DNA of 16,637 nt. Origin: CAYLXU01 sp964388055 (GTDB lineage: Bacteria; Patescibacteriota; Minisyncoccia; UBA6257; JACRHW01). Numbering within the stretch: the first letter of the stretch is position 1; each line of letters opens with the position of its first letter. Below the pieces are notes generated by a model, which made no database searches, was not told where the DNA came from, and worked only from the letters and a program-made list of their open reading frames with translations. The position numbers and the translations under genes were made by a program. Positions 1 to 5,393 of this stretch are shown piece after piece. Location of the stretch: assembly GCA_964388055.1 (NCBI GenBank), contig CAYLXU010000013.1, forward strand, positions 1 to 16,637, written 5' to 3'.

Positions 1-222
1 AAGCCGCAACCGACACAGGCGAAAAACAAGAAGCCTGCGCCGAAAAAAGTAGCCAAGAAGGGTAGTGGCTGGAGCTGGTGGCGATGGCTGCTCTTTGTCC
101 TCGTCCTCGGAATTGGTGGGTTCGCCACCTACCAACTCCGTAGGTTCGCGGGGGTAAGACCGGCAGGGGTGATGGGGGCAATCACTGTGATCATCCTCCT
201 CCTGTTGTGGCTCTTCATGTAG
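1..222 (+). CDS. C-terminal fragment of a small membrane protein, function unknown
   Basis: Frame 1 is open from the window edge to a TAG at 220-222, giving 73 residues of a gene that starts upstream. The visible part begins with a Lys/Pro/Ala-rich linker (about residues 1-21). It then has a Trp-rich hydrophobic segment (about 23-43), a short basic loop with RR, and a final hydrophobic segment (about 56-73) that runs to the stop. Two membrane spans with a basic linker before them is all that can be said; I do not recognise the family. By hand count the stretch is about 59% GC, clearly richer than most of the window. A strong terminator follows at once, so it ends its own transcript and is not joined to ftsH. 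It could be the tail of a longer secreted or membrane-anchored protein. Confidence 0.6.
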   Translation, partial: KPQPTQAKNKKPAPKKVAKKGSGWSWWRWLLFVLVLGIGGFATYQLRRFAGVRPAGVMGAITVIILLLLWLFM

Positions 223-241
223 CGGGCCCCATGTGGGCACA

Positions 242-273
242 AGCTCGCGCAACACGCGGGCTTTTTCTTTTCT
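242..273 (+). terminator. Rho-independent terminator after the first gene
   Basis: An 8-bp GC-rich stem (242-249 with 255-262, one G-T pair) has a 5-nt loop and is followed by a T-rich tract interrupted by single Cs. It lies 20 bp after the stop of the upstream gene and before the ftsH promoter. Confidence 0.85.
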
Positions 274-284
274 CCTTACGTTTG

Positions 285-313
285 TTGCGACAGATATTGT
301 TACCTTGTATAAT
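285..313 (+). promoter_or_regulatory. Distal ftsH promoter, sigma70 type
   Basis: TTGCGA (285-290), a 17-bp spacer and a perfect TATAAT (308-313). The predicted start near 320 would leave a leader of about 84 nt before the ftsH ATG. Confidence 0.6.
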
Positions 314-388
314 TGAAAAGATGTCGGTTGTTCTAAAAAATATCCTGACCCATTCGTATTAATTTGTATCATCGTACCATTTGTATAT

Positions 389-397
389 TGGTATATT
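389..397 (+). promoter_or_regulatory. Possible proximal extended -10 promoter for ftsH
   Basis: TGGTATATT at 389-397 matches an extended -10 (TGn plus a hexamer), with no good -35. Transcription would start at about 404, the ftsH ATG itself, giving a leaderless message. This is inferred from spacing only. Confidence 0.35.
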
Positions 398-403
398 TTA
401 TTT

Positions 404-2275
404 ATGGAAAACTCTAAAAACTGGAAAGATCTGTTTAAAAATATTTTTTGGGCGTTTCTTACGCTCGCGCTTCTTGTGCTCATCATCGGTGAGTTCGTTG
501 GATTTGAAAAAAAACCAAAACAAGTCAATCTTTCTGAAATTGCGCAAAAAATTAACGCAGGAGAGGTGACAAAACTTGTGGTAAGCGGAACCGAGATGCG
601 AGCAAGCTTAAAAGATGAAACCATACTCATTGCACAAAAGGAGCCGGAAACTGGCGTGTCGGCAACACTTACAAATTTAGGGGTTTCAAGCGAGCAGCTC
701 CAAATCATCAACCTTGAAATCAAACACGAATCTGGCTTCATGTTTTGGGCAAGCATCCTCATCCCCACCCTTCTTCCTGCACTTCTCATCCTTGCCATCT
801 TTTGGTTTATGTTTCGACAAGCACAAAAAAGTACCAATCAAGCAATGTTCTTTGGTAAATCAAACATCCGTCTTTTTGCACCTCATGGAAAGGACAAGGT
901 CACCTTCAAAGACGTGGCAGGATTGGATGAACCAAAAGAAGAACTCAAAGAAGTTGTTGATTTTCTCAAGTTCCCAAAAAAATATCTTGATATTGGTGCA
1001 CGTATCCCGAGGGGCATTCTTCTTGTAGGACCTCCAGGAACTGGAAAAACTCTTCTTGCGCGGGCAGTTGCGGGAGAAGCAAACGTACCATTCTTTCATA
1101 TTTCTGGTTCGGAATTCGTAGAAATGTTTGTTGGTGTCGGTGCTTCACGTGTACGCGACGCCTTTTCCACAGCAAAGAAAGCATCTCCCTCGATTATCTT
1201 TATCGATGAAATCGATGCAATTGGAAGAGAACGTGGTGCAGGACTTGGAGGAGGACACGATGAACGTGAGCAAACCCTTAACCAAATCCTTGTTGAAATG
1301 GATGGATTTGAGCGGGATACTCAGGTAATCGTTATGGCGGCAACAAACAGACCCGATGTACTCGACTCCGCCCTTCTTCGTCCCGGCCGCTTCGATAGAC
1401 GCGTACTCCTCGATATTCCGGACGTACGCGAACGTGAAGCAATTTTGCAACTCCACGCACACGACAAACAATTAGATAAAAACATTTCTCTTCGAAAAAT
1501 CGCAGAAAGAACACCAGGATTTTCCGGCGCAGATCTCTCAAACCTGATTAATGAAGCCGCTCTCTATGCGGCTCGTATGAATAGAAAAACTGTCTCCGAA
1601 TCTGACATTCTTAATTCAATTGATAAAACACTTCTTGGGCCTGAACGGAAATCTCGAATCATCTCCCCTCGTGAAAAACAAATTACCGCATATCATGAAG
1701 CAGGTCACGCGCTGGTCGCTTCCGCAATCCCAGATGCTGACCCAGTACACAAAGTTACCATTGTCGCGCGTGGCCGCGCAGGAGGGTACACGCTTAAACT
1801 CCCGAGCGAGGAAATGCGCCTTAAAACGAAAAAACAATTCCTAGCTGATCTTGCCGTAGCAATAGGAGGATATGCCTCTGAAAAATTGATTTTTGGTGAT
1901 GTAAGCACAGGTTCTTCAAACGATCTCAAGGAAGCTTCCGACCTCGCTCGTCTCGTTGTTACACGCTACGGCATGAGCGATGCATTTGGACCCATCACGT
2001 TCGGAAAACCCCAAGAACTTGTATTCTTGGGAAGAGAGCTTACTTCAGAACAAAATTACTCAGAAAAAATCGCAAGCAAAATAGATGATGAGGTCCATAA
2101 ACTTATGATGCAGGCATTCAAGACTGCCGAAACGATTGTGAAGAAACACAAGAAGGTTCTCGATCTTATAGCAGAAACACTTATGGAAGAAGAAACGCTT
2201 GAACGCGAAGCATTTGAACGTCTCTTAGAACTTGGGGGCATCAAAACAAAACAATCTCAATCTGTAGGTGTATAG
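404..2275 (+). CDS. ftsH: ATP-dependent zinc metalloprotease FtsH
   Basis: FtsH is a membrane-anchored hexameric AAA+ protease that extracts and degrades misfolded membrane proteins and short-lived regulators. The 623 residues show the full family order. There are two membrane spans (about 13-33 and 113-137) flanking a small extracytoplasmic domain. The AAA module has Walker A GPPGTGKT (209-216), the pore loop MFVGVG (241-246), Walker B IIFIDEIDA (264-272) and the second region of homology with GRFDRR (328-333). The M41 protease has the zinc motif HEAGH (431-435) and the third ligand candidate Asp507 in SSNDLKEASDLA. Length is normal for the family. No Shine-Dalgarno precedes the ATG; the bases before it are AT-only. 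It stands alone, with a tRNA promoter beginning about 20 bp after its stop and no clear terminator between. Confidence 0.97.
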   Translation: MENSKNWKDLFKNIFWAFLTLALLVLIIGEFVGFEKKPKQVNLSEIAQKINAGEVTKLVVSGTEMRASLKDETILIAQKEPETGVSATLTNLGVSSEQLQIINLEIKHESGFMFWASILIPTLLPALLILAIFWFMFRQAQKSTNQAMFFGKSNIRLFAPHGKDKVTFKDVAGLDEPKEELKEVVDFLKFPKKYLDIGARIPRGILLVGPPGTGKTLLARAVAGEANVPFFHISGSEFVEMFVGVGASRVRDAFSTAKKASPSIIFIDEIDAIGRERGAGLGGGHDEREQTLNQILVEMDGFERDTQVIVMAATNRPDVLDSALLRPGRFDRRVLLDIPDVREREAILQLHAHDKQLDKNISLRKIAERTPGFSGADLSNLINEAALYAARMNRKTVSESDILNSIDKTLLGPERKSRIISPREKQITAYHEAGHALVASAIPDADPVHKVTIVARGRAGGYTLKLPSEEMRLKTKKQFLADLAVAIGGYASEKLIFGDVSTGSSNDLKEASDLARLVVTRYGMSDAFGPITFGKPQELVFLGRELTSEQNYSEKIASKIDDEVHKLMMQAFKTAETIVKKHKKVLDLIAETLMEEETLEREAFERLLELGGIKTKQSQSVGV

Positions 2276-2294
2276 TCCTCTCTCCCTTTCTAAA

Positions 2295-2323
2295 TTGACT
2301 AAAGCCCATTGAAGGTTTAGATT
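2295..2323 (+). promoter_or_regulatory. Promoter of the tRNA cluster
   Basis: TTGACT (2295-2300), 17-bp spacer, TAGATT (2318-2323). The start would be near 2330, about 19 nt before the first tRNA base at 2349. Confidence 0.5.
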
Positions 2324-2380
2324 TTATGTATCAAATTACGTGATATATGCGCGTGTAGCTCAGTGGTAGAGCAGTGCTCT

Positions 2381-2530
2381 TATACTTTGAAGTGAGGGGA
2401 GAAAGAAAAGTGTTTTATCACGGGCGCGTAGCTCAGTGGTAGAGCAGGCGTCTTATAAGCGCCCGGTCGCAGGTTCGATCCCTGCCGTGCCCACCATTTT
2501 TATTTCAACCGAACAAAAAGATATGCGAAG
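2381..2530 (+). other. 150-bp intervening sequence in the anticodon loop, hosting tRNA-Ile(TAT)
   Basis: The intervening DNA is 41 bp upstream of the inner tRNA plus 34 bp downstream of it. The ends can pair: ATACTTT (2382-2388) with AAAGATAT (2517-2524), 7 bp with one bulged A. This would bring the two exon ends together. A second, competing hairpin TATGC-GAA-GCATA (2522-2534) spans the 3' junction. The 5' exon ends in T and the intervening sequence ends in G, as in group I introns. CTCT (2377-2380) can also pair with GGAG (2397-2400), giving a U-G at the junction. There is no room for a group I catalytic core and no ORF. Confidence 0.45.
2422..2496 (+). tRNA. tRNA-Ile(TAT)
   Basis: A complete cloverleaf: acceptor GGGCGCG (2422-2428) with CGTGCCC (2486-2492, one G-T), D stem GCTC/GAGC, anticodon stem GGCGT/GCGCC with loop CTTATAA (2452-2458), and T arm GCAGG-TTCGATC-CCTGC. 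It ends in A73 and an encoded CCA (2494-2496). The anticodon at 2454-2456 is TAT, which reads AUA directly. Most bacteria instead read AUA with a CAT-anticodon tRNA modified to lysidine by TilS. It lies inside the interrupted tRNA and shares with its 5' half an identical 20-nt block (2355-2374 and 2428-2447). Confidence 0.92.
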
Positions 2531-2578
2531 CATAAGGCATTGGCCGATGGTTCAAATCCATCTACGCGCACAGGTCAC

Positions 2579-2668
2579 GGAAGGGTGCGTGAGCGGTTGA
2601 AACGGCAGTCCTGGAAAGACTGTGTACCAGCAATGGTACCGTGGGTTCGAATCCCACCCCTTCCGCCA
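2579..2668 (+). tRNA. tRNA-Ser(GGA)
   Basis: Acceptor GGAAGGG (2579-2585) pairs with CCCTTCC (2658-2664). The anticodon stem CAGTC/GACTG encloses loop CTGGAAA (2611-2617), anticodon GGA, which reads UCC and UCU. A long variable arm with stem GTACC/GGTAC is typical of Ser tRNAs. T arm is GTGGG-TTCGAAT-CCCAC, the discriminator is G, and CCA is encoded (2666-2668). It starts 8 bp after the last base of the interrupted tRNA, so both are probably co-transcribed. Confidence 0.95.
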
Positions 2669-2700
2669 AAATTGGAAATCGGAATTGGAAGCCGAAATGG
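2669..2700 (+). repeat. Short degenerate repeat of GGAAATCGGAATTGGAAG type
   Basis: Between tRNA-Ser and the terminator is a run built from imperfect GGAA(A/T)T-like units. Its composition resembles the GAAATCCGAAA-like insertion inside tsaD (about 6596-6655). It may be a copy of a dispersed element; this is by eye only. Confidence 0.3.
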
Positions 2701-2712
2701 GATAAAGAAAAT

Positions 2713-2740
2713 AAAAACCGCGTTTAAGCGGTTTTTGTTT
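2713..2740. terminator. Bidirectional terminator between the tRNA cluster and the convergent gene
   Basis: Stem AAAAACCGC (2713-2721) and GCGGTTTTT (2728-2736), loop GTTTAA, with A-rich and T-rich flanks. It can end the tRNA transcript and the minus-strand gene whose stop is at 2749. Confidence 0.85.
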
Positions 2741-2748
2741 TTAAAACG

Positions 2749-3351
2749 TTATACGAGAATAATACGAGGTTTCAAAAACACAGAAACCTTTCCCTCCTCA
2801 AACAATTTTTCGAGATTCTCTCCCCAGATCTTCACGGCATGCTCAACGTCTTCAAGGAGATTTTTATCGCGCACTTCAACAACCTGCAAAGATGTTGCCT
2901 CGATCGCGACCGGTGGGGCTTCCCCCGAAAGAAGCCCGCCAAACACAAGTTGCTCGGGAGACAACTCACCATCCACGGCACGCTCAAAAGAATTCTGTAA
3001 ATCATCGAGTGGAATGTTCCGCATTACAACAAATTCTGGATACATCTCGCCATCCTCGTGCGCCTCTTGCATTGTTATAAGGCCCAACTTACTCATCACG
3101 TCCTCAACACTCTCAACATCATCTGAAAGCTCCGGAGGACCCCCAATCCACCCATCAAAAAGTGTCGCCATCTTTTTTTCAAGTTTTCGTGGATCAAACG
3201 CCAGCAAAGTTGTTTTGAGACAAGCAAGACCAAACAAGGTAATACTCTCGTTATACTCTACAAGTGTATACCCCTTCTCACGAAACTGAGGAATAATTGA
3301 GCGAAATGCATCTCCTGCCGCATCGATAAGCATCTGTTTCTGCTGTTCCAT
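2749..3351 (-). CDS. Hypothetical acidic protein
   Basis: I do not recognise the family. From the chosen start the product is 200 residues, acidic, with no signal peptide or membrane span. It looks like a soluble alpha/beta protein, with patches such as GWIGGPPELSDDVESVEDV and a central region rich in Glu and Asp. Start choice: the frame stays open to an ATG at 3414 (221 residues). The ATG at 3351 has a good Shine-Dalgarno, GGAGG, ending 9 nt upstream. The likely promoter would start RNA at about 3422, only 8 nt before the longer start. The gene ends just before a shared bidirectional terminator, converging on the tRNA cluster, and is divergent from the next plus-strand gene. Nothing in the neighbours hints at a role. 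Confidence 0.7.
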   Translation of the reverse strand: MEQQKQMLIDAAGDAFRSIIPQFREKGYTLVEYNESITLFGLACLKTTLLAFDPRKLEKKMATLFDGWIGGPPELSDDVESVEDVMSKLGLITMQEAHEDGEMYPEFVVMRNIPLDDLQNSFERAVDGELSPEQLVFGGLLSGEAPPVAIEATSLQVVEVRDKNLLEDVEHAVKIWGENLEKLFEEGKVSVFLKPRIILV

Positions 3352-3428
3352 ACATTCCATCCTCCCTAGCAATGAACCATTTGTGTTATACGACATATAT
3401 CTTTTTTTGTCCATACAACATTGACGCC

Positions 3429-3457
3429 ATGATAATTCTATAGTAATTTTTACTCAA
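3429..3457 (-). promoter_or_regulatory. Promoter of the minus-strand hypothetical gene
   Basis: Read on the minus strand: TTGAGT (3457-3452), 17-bp spacer, TATCAT (3434-3429). The predicted start is near 3422. Confidence 0.5.
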
Positions 3458-3493
3458 TTCCCTAAATATATTTTCTAGAAAGGCAACAATCAG

Positions 3494-3892
3494 ATGACAC
3501 CACAAGAATTGAGGGAAGTAACTAAATCTACAATCAAAGAACTCACAAAAAAAGCAAACCTTGAAAAAGAAAGACAAAGACAAGCAGAGGCACAACGAAA
3601 GGAAGAAGGCGCAAAAACAAAGGCTAAATTTATTATCGAACAAATTCCTGCGCGAGCATCAACCGAAGCAAAAGCAGGTCGATATCACGCGATTGTGATG
3701 AGTATTGATAAAGATGAGTGCGGAGGTAGCACATTCACTGAAGGCCTATGTTGTTGCGACCCAACTCTCCTCACTGGCACCGCACGGTTTGTATATGACC
3801 ATTGTGATGCAGAAGGTTTCAAACCAACGCTTGAATATTGGAGTGATGGATACGGATATAATGACGGGTTTAATATTGTGATTCATTGGTGA
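3494..3892 (+). CDS. Hypothetical protein with charged helix and Cys cluster
   Basis: 132 residues, family not recognised. Residues about 10-47 are a strongly charged, Lys/Glu/Gln/Arg-rich helix, probably a coiled coil. The C-terminal half is a compact domain with a Cys cluster (GLCCCDP, Cys86-88, plus Cys76 and Cys104). It ends in an aromatic stretch, LEYWSDGYGYNDGFNIVIHW (113-132), that looks like a conserved core. The Cys residues could bind metal, but no standard zinc motif spacing is present. Start: ATG with a modest GAAAGG 10 nt upstream. The terminator stem begins at the last base of the stop codon, so the gene is a single-gene unit. No signal peptide or membrane span. Confidence 0.75.
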   Translation: MTPQELREVTKSTIKELTKKANLEKERQRQAEAQRKEEGAKTKAKFIIEQIPARASTEAKAGRYHAIVMSIDKDECGGSTFTEGLCCCDPTLLTGTARFVYDHCDAEGFKPTLEYWSDGYGYNDGFNIVIHW

Positions 3893-3916
3893 TACCCCAC
3901 TCGGGGTATTTTTTAT
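3892..3916 (+). terminator. Terminator overlapping the stop codon of the 132-residue gene
   Basis: Stem ATACCCC (3892-3898) and GGGGTAT (3903-3909), loop ACTC, followed by a T run. The first stem base is the last base of the TGA stop. Confidence 0.85.
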
Positions 3917-3935
3917 ATTCTCTAGCAGAACACTC

Positions 3936-4016
3936 CAGCCGTAAGGCTGCGAATGAATGCCAGCGCAGAAGCTGCCCTAGACGGATGATGAAGCGACACG
4001 GCTGTAAAGTCATGGG
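3936..4016 (+). ncRNA. Candidate structured non-coding RNA, family uncertain
   Basis: A GC-richer island without an ORF lies between a terminator and the SET-gene promoter. It contains a GTAA-tetraloop hairpin CAGCC-GTAA-GGCTG (3936-3949). CAGCCGT (3936-3942) is also the exact complement of ACGGCTG (3998-4004), so a long-range helix competes with the hairpin. A small hairpin GCAG-AAG-CTGC lies at 3965-3975. CCC-TA-GAC (3975-3982) can pair with GTC-AT-GGG (4009-4016) around a 2x2 internal loop. Overlapping alternative pairings are typical of regulatory or guide-type RNAs. The overall look made me think of HEARO/IscB-associated omega RNA, but I cannot confirm that, and no iscB or tnpB gene is nearby. 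Strand is assumed plus because of the GTAA loop. Confidence 0.4.
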
Positions 4017-4052
4017 TCTCTTATTATTAATAAACTTGATTAAAATATCCGA

Positions 4053-4081
4053 TTGACAGAGAAACCTCGCTCTGCTCTAAT
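4053..4081 (+). promoter_or_regulatory. Strong promoter of the SET-domain gene
   Basis: A perfect -35 TTGACA (4053-4058), 17-bp spacer, -10 TCTAAT (4076-4081, 5 of 6). The start is near 4088, leaving a leader of about 24 nt. It is the closest match to sigma70 consensus in the window. Confidence 0.75.
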
Positions 4082-4111
4082 AAAAACTAGCACATTATAA
4101 AAAGGGTGAGC

Positions 4112-4588
4112 ATGGTGAAAAGACCAAAAGTATACGTAGCAAAATCATCCATCGCTGGCAAAGGGATTTTTGCGGCAAAAAACTTTAAGACAGGGGAAAC
4201 AATTTTTATCCCTAAGGGAAAAATCGAACAGTCCCACCACTATACAAGATGGGAGTCTAAACGATATCAGCACGCGCTCGCTATTGGTCCACATCAATGG
4301 ATCCACACCTCACGCAGTGACCCACTCTGGAACTTGAATCATTCTTGTGAACCAAATGCGTGCGTGCGTGGAGTAAAAAAAATTGTCGCGCTTCGAGACA
4401 TACAAAAAGGAGAAGAAATTACCATTGATTACACACTCACCGAGGAGGATCCTTACTGGGAAATGACTTGTTCATGCAAAACACCTTCCTGCAGAAATCA
4501 CATCCAGAGTCTACCTCTCATGCCAAGAGAATTTAAACAAACACACAGGGACCATATTGCCACCTGGCTTAAAAAATATATAGCATAA
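4112..4588 (+). CDS. SET-domain protein-lysine methyltransferase
   Basis: 158 residues, almost entirely a SET domain, which transfers methyl groups from S-adenosylmethionine to protein lysines. Visible motifs: GKGIF (16-20) in the first SET strands, NHSCEPNA (76-83) forming the pseudoknot and cofactor site, and EEITIDY (101-107) with the catalytic Tyr. A post-SET tail CSC-x4-C has Cys120, Cys122 and Cys127, which with Cys79 can hold one zinc. All key residues are present, so it should be active. The target is unknown; small bacterial SET proteins may methylate ribosomal, chromatin-like or host proteins. Start: an upstream in-frame GTG at 4106 exists, but ATG 4112 is preceded by AAAGGGTGA, the best Shine-Dalgarno in the window. 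It has its own promoter and terminator. Confidence 0.9.
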   Translation: MVKRPKVYVAKSSIAGKGIFAAKNFKTGETIFIPKGKIEQSHHYTRWESKRYQHALAIGPHQWIHTSRSDPLWNLNHSCEPNACVRGVKKIVALRDIQKGEEITIDYTLTEEDPYWEMTCSCKTPSCRNHIQSLPLMPREFKQTHRDHIATWLKKYIA

Positions 4589-4591
4589 CAA

Positions 4592-4617
4592 AAAAGAGGT
4601 CACGTATGACCTCTTTT
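4592..4617. terminator. Bidirectional terminator between the SET gene and the dioxygenase gene
   Basis: An 11-bp perfect stem (4592-4602 with 4607-4617), loop CGTA, flanked by A and T runs. It serves both convergent genes. Confidence 0.9.
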
Positions 4618-4636
4618 ACACTTTTATACTTGATCA

Positions 4637-5359
4637 TCAGCAACTCCTTTTTTCTTTCCAGTGCCCAACTCGTACCAACTCATCACCCCTTTTTTCAAAG
4701 AGGTTCATTTCATCAAGCGGCGGATAATAAGCATGGATAGACACTGACAAGTCTTGATCCGACACCCCTCTTACAAGATGTACGTAGGGAGCAGGAATAG
4801 ACATGGTAGATCCCTCTCCAAGCTCTCGTGTAACAGTCTGGAACCTTAGACGTTCCTCTCCATTTTTCCATTTGTTTCGATCAAATACATATACTTCTTC
4901 TTCTATCTCTCCCTTGTGCACGTATACACCCACCTCGGAATCAAGATGATCATGAATGTCTGTTTCTTCCGGACTCCGCGCACCCTCCAAAACAGGACAT
5001 CTCCATAAGAGTAGCCAAATATCTGGTCTTCTCAAACCATCAATCCCATCTTCGACACCATTACCAATTCTTATGGAAGGCCTTACGGGACAGGTTTTGT
5101 GATCTGAATACATACTAACAATTTTGTCTATTTCCGCCTTATGTTCAACTCCTAAGTATCGCACCAATTTCCCAAGTCTTCGAGTTGTAATATTCTCATG
5201 TTTAGGGATATTTTTTTCTATCCACTCGTCCACAATATCAGTAAGTTCTTTGATAATTCTATCTCTCTCTCTTGCATCATCTTCGGAAAGCCATTCCACT
5301 TTTTTATCACTTGTGCCATTGTGAGCCTCTTGTTCCTTTTGAAAAGAAGATTCTTTCAT
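4637..5359 (-). CDS. Cysteine dioxygenase-type cupin
   Basis: 240 residues. The C-terminal 150 residues match the thiol dioxygenase fold, in which mononuclear iron and O2 oxidise cysteine to cysteine sulfinate. IHDHLDS (135-141) supplies two iron His (136, 138), and PYVHLV supplies the third (His194). SIHAYYPPLDEMNLFE (207-222) corresponds to the SLHLYSPP block of animal cysteine dioxygenase and keeps the Ser-His-Tyr triad (Ser207, His209, Tyr211). The Cys that forms the Cys-Tyr crosslink in mammals is absent, as usual in bacteria. The first 70 residues are a charged helical extension. Which Arg would bind the substrate carboxylate is unclear (Arg97 or Arg110/111), so another thiol substrate is possible. 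It starts 34 bp after the stop of the upstream minus-strand gene, suggesting one transcript. No Shine-Dalgarno is seen. Confidence 0.8.
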   Translation of the reverse strand: MKESSFQKEQEAHNGTSDKKVEWLSEDDARERDRIIKELTDIVDEWIEKNIPKHENITTRRLGKLVRYLGVEHKAEIDKIVSMYSDHKTCPVRPSIRIGNGVEDGIDGLRRPDIWLLLWRCPVLEGARSPEETDIHDHLDSEVGVYVHKGEIEEEVYVFDRNKWKNGEERLRFQTVTRELGEGSTMSIPAPYVHLVRGVSDQDLSVSIHAYYPPLDEMNLFEKRGDELVRVGHWKEKRSC

Positions 5360-5393
5360 AAAGCTAAATATTTAAATTTTTTATGTATTAGTT

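Larger units (their letters stand above)
2349..2570 (+). tRNA. Interrupted tRNA, probably Met(CAT) or Ile; halves 2349-2380 and 2531-2570
   Basis: The two halves of one cloverleaf are separated by 150 bp that contain another whole tRNA. The 5' half has acceptor strand GCGCGTG (2349-2355), D stem GCTC/GAGC with loop AGTGGTA, anticodon 5' stem GTGCT (2374-2378), C32 and T33. The 3' half has anticodon 3' stem GGCAT (2536-2540), a 5-nt variable loop, T arm GATGG-TTCAAAT-CCATC (2546-2562), acceptor TACGCGC (2563-2569) and A73. The two acceptor strands, over 200 bp apart, pair over all 7 positions with one G-T. Joining T2380 to C2531 gives loop CTCATAA, anticodon CAT. Joining one base later gives CTTATAA, anticodon TAT. 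CCA is not encoded. The anticodon stem has two G-U pairs. It may be a spliced gene, a split gene or a broken one; sequence alone does not decide. Confidence 0.6.

Noticed and set aside
2349..2421. The 5' tRNA-like piece as a complete separate tRNA
   Set aside because: No T arm or 3' acceptor strand occurs before the inner tRNA; its acceptor partner is at 2563-2569.
2381..2530. Group I self-splicing intron in the interrupted tRNA
   Set aside because: The boundary bases and a short P1-like pairing fit, but after subtracting the inner tRNA only 75 nt remain and no P3-P8 core or conserved G-binding segment is visible.
2540..3289. 249-residue plus-strand ORF
   Set aside because: It runs through tRNA-Ser and a terminator and lies antisense to the better-supported minus-strand gene; its sequence is Ser-rich and low in structure.
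3386..3643. 85-residue minus-strand ORF rich in Phe, Cys and Leu
   Set aside because: It is the reverse complement of the Lys/Glu-rich coiled coil of the 132-residue gene, which produces such hydrophobic shadows.
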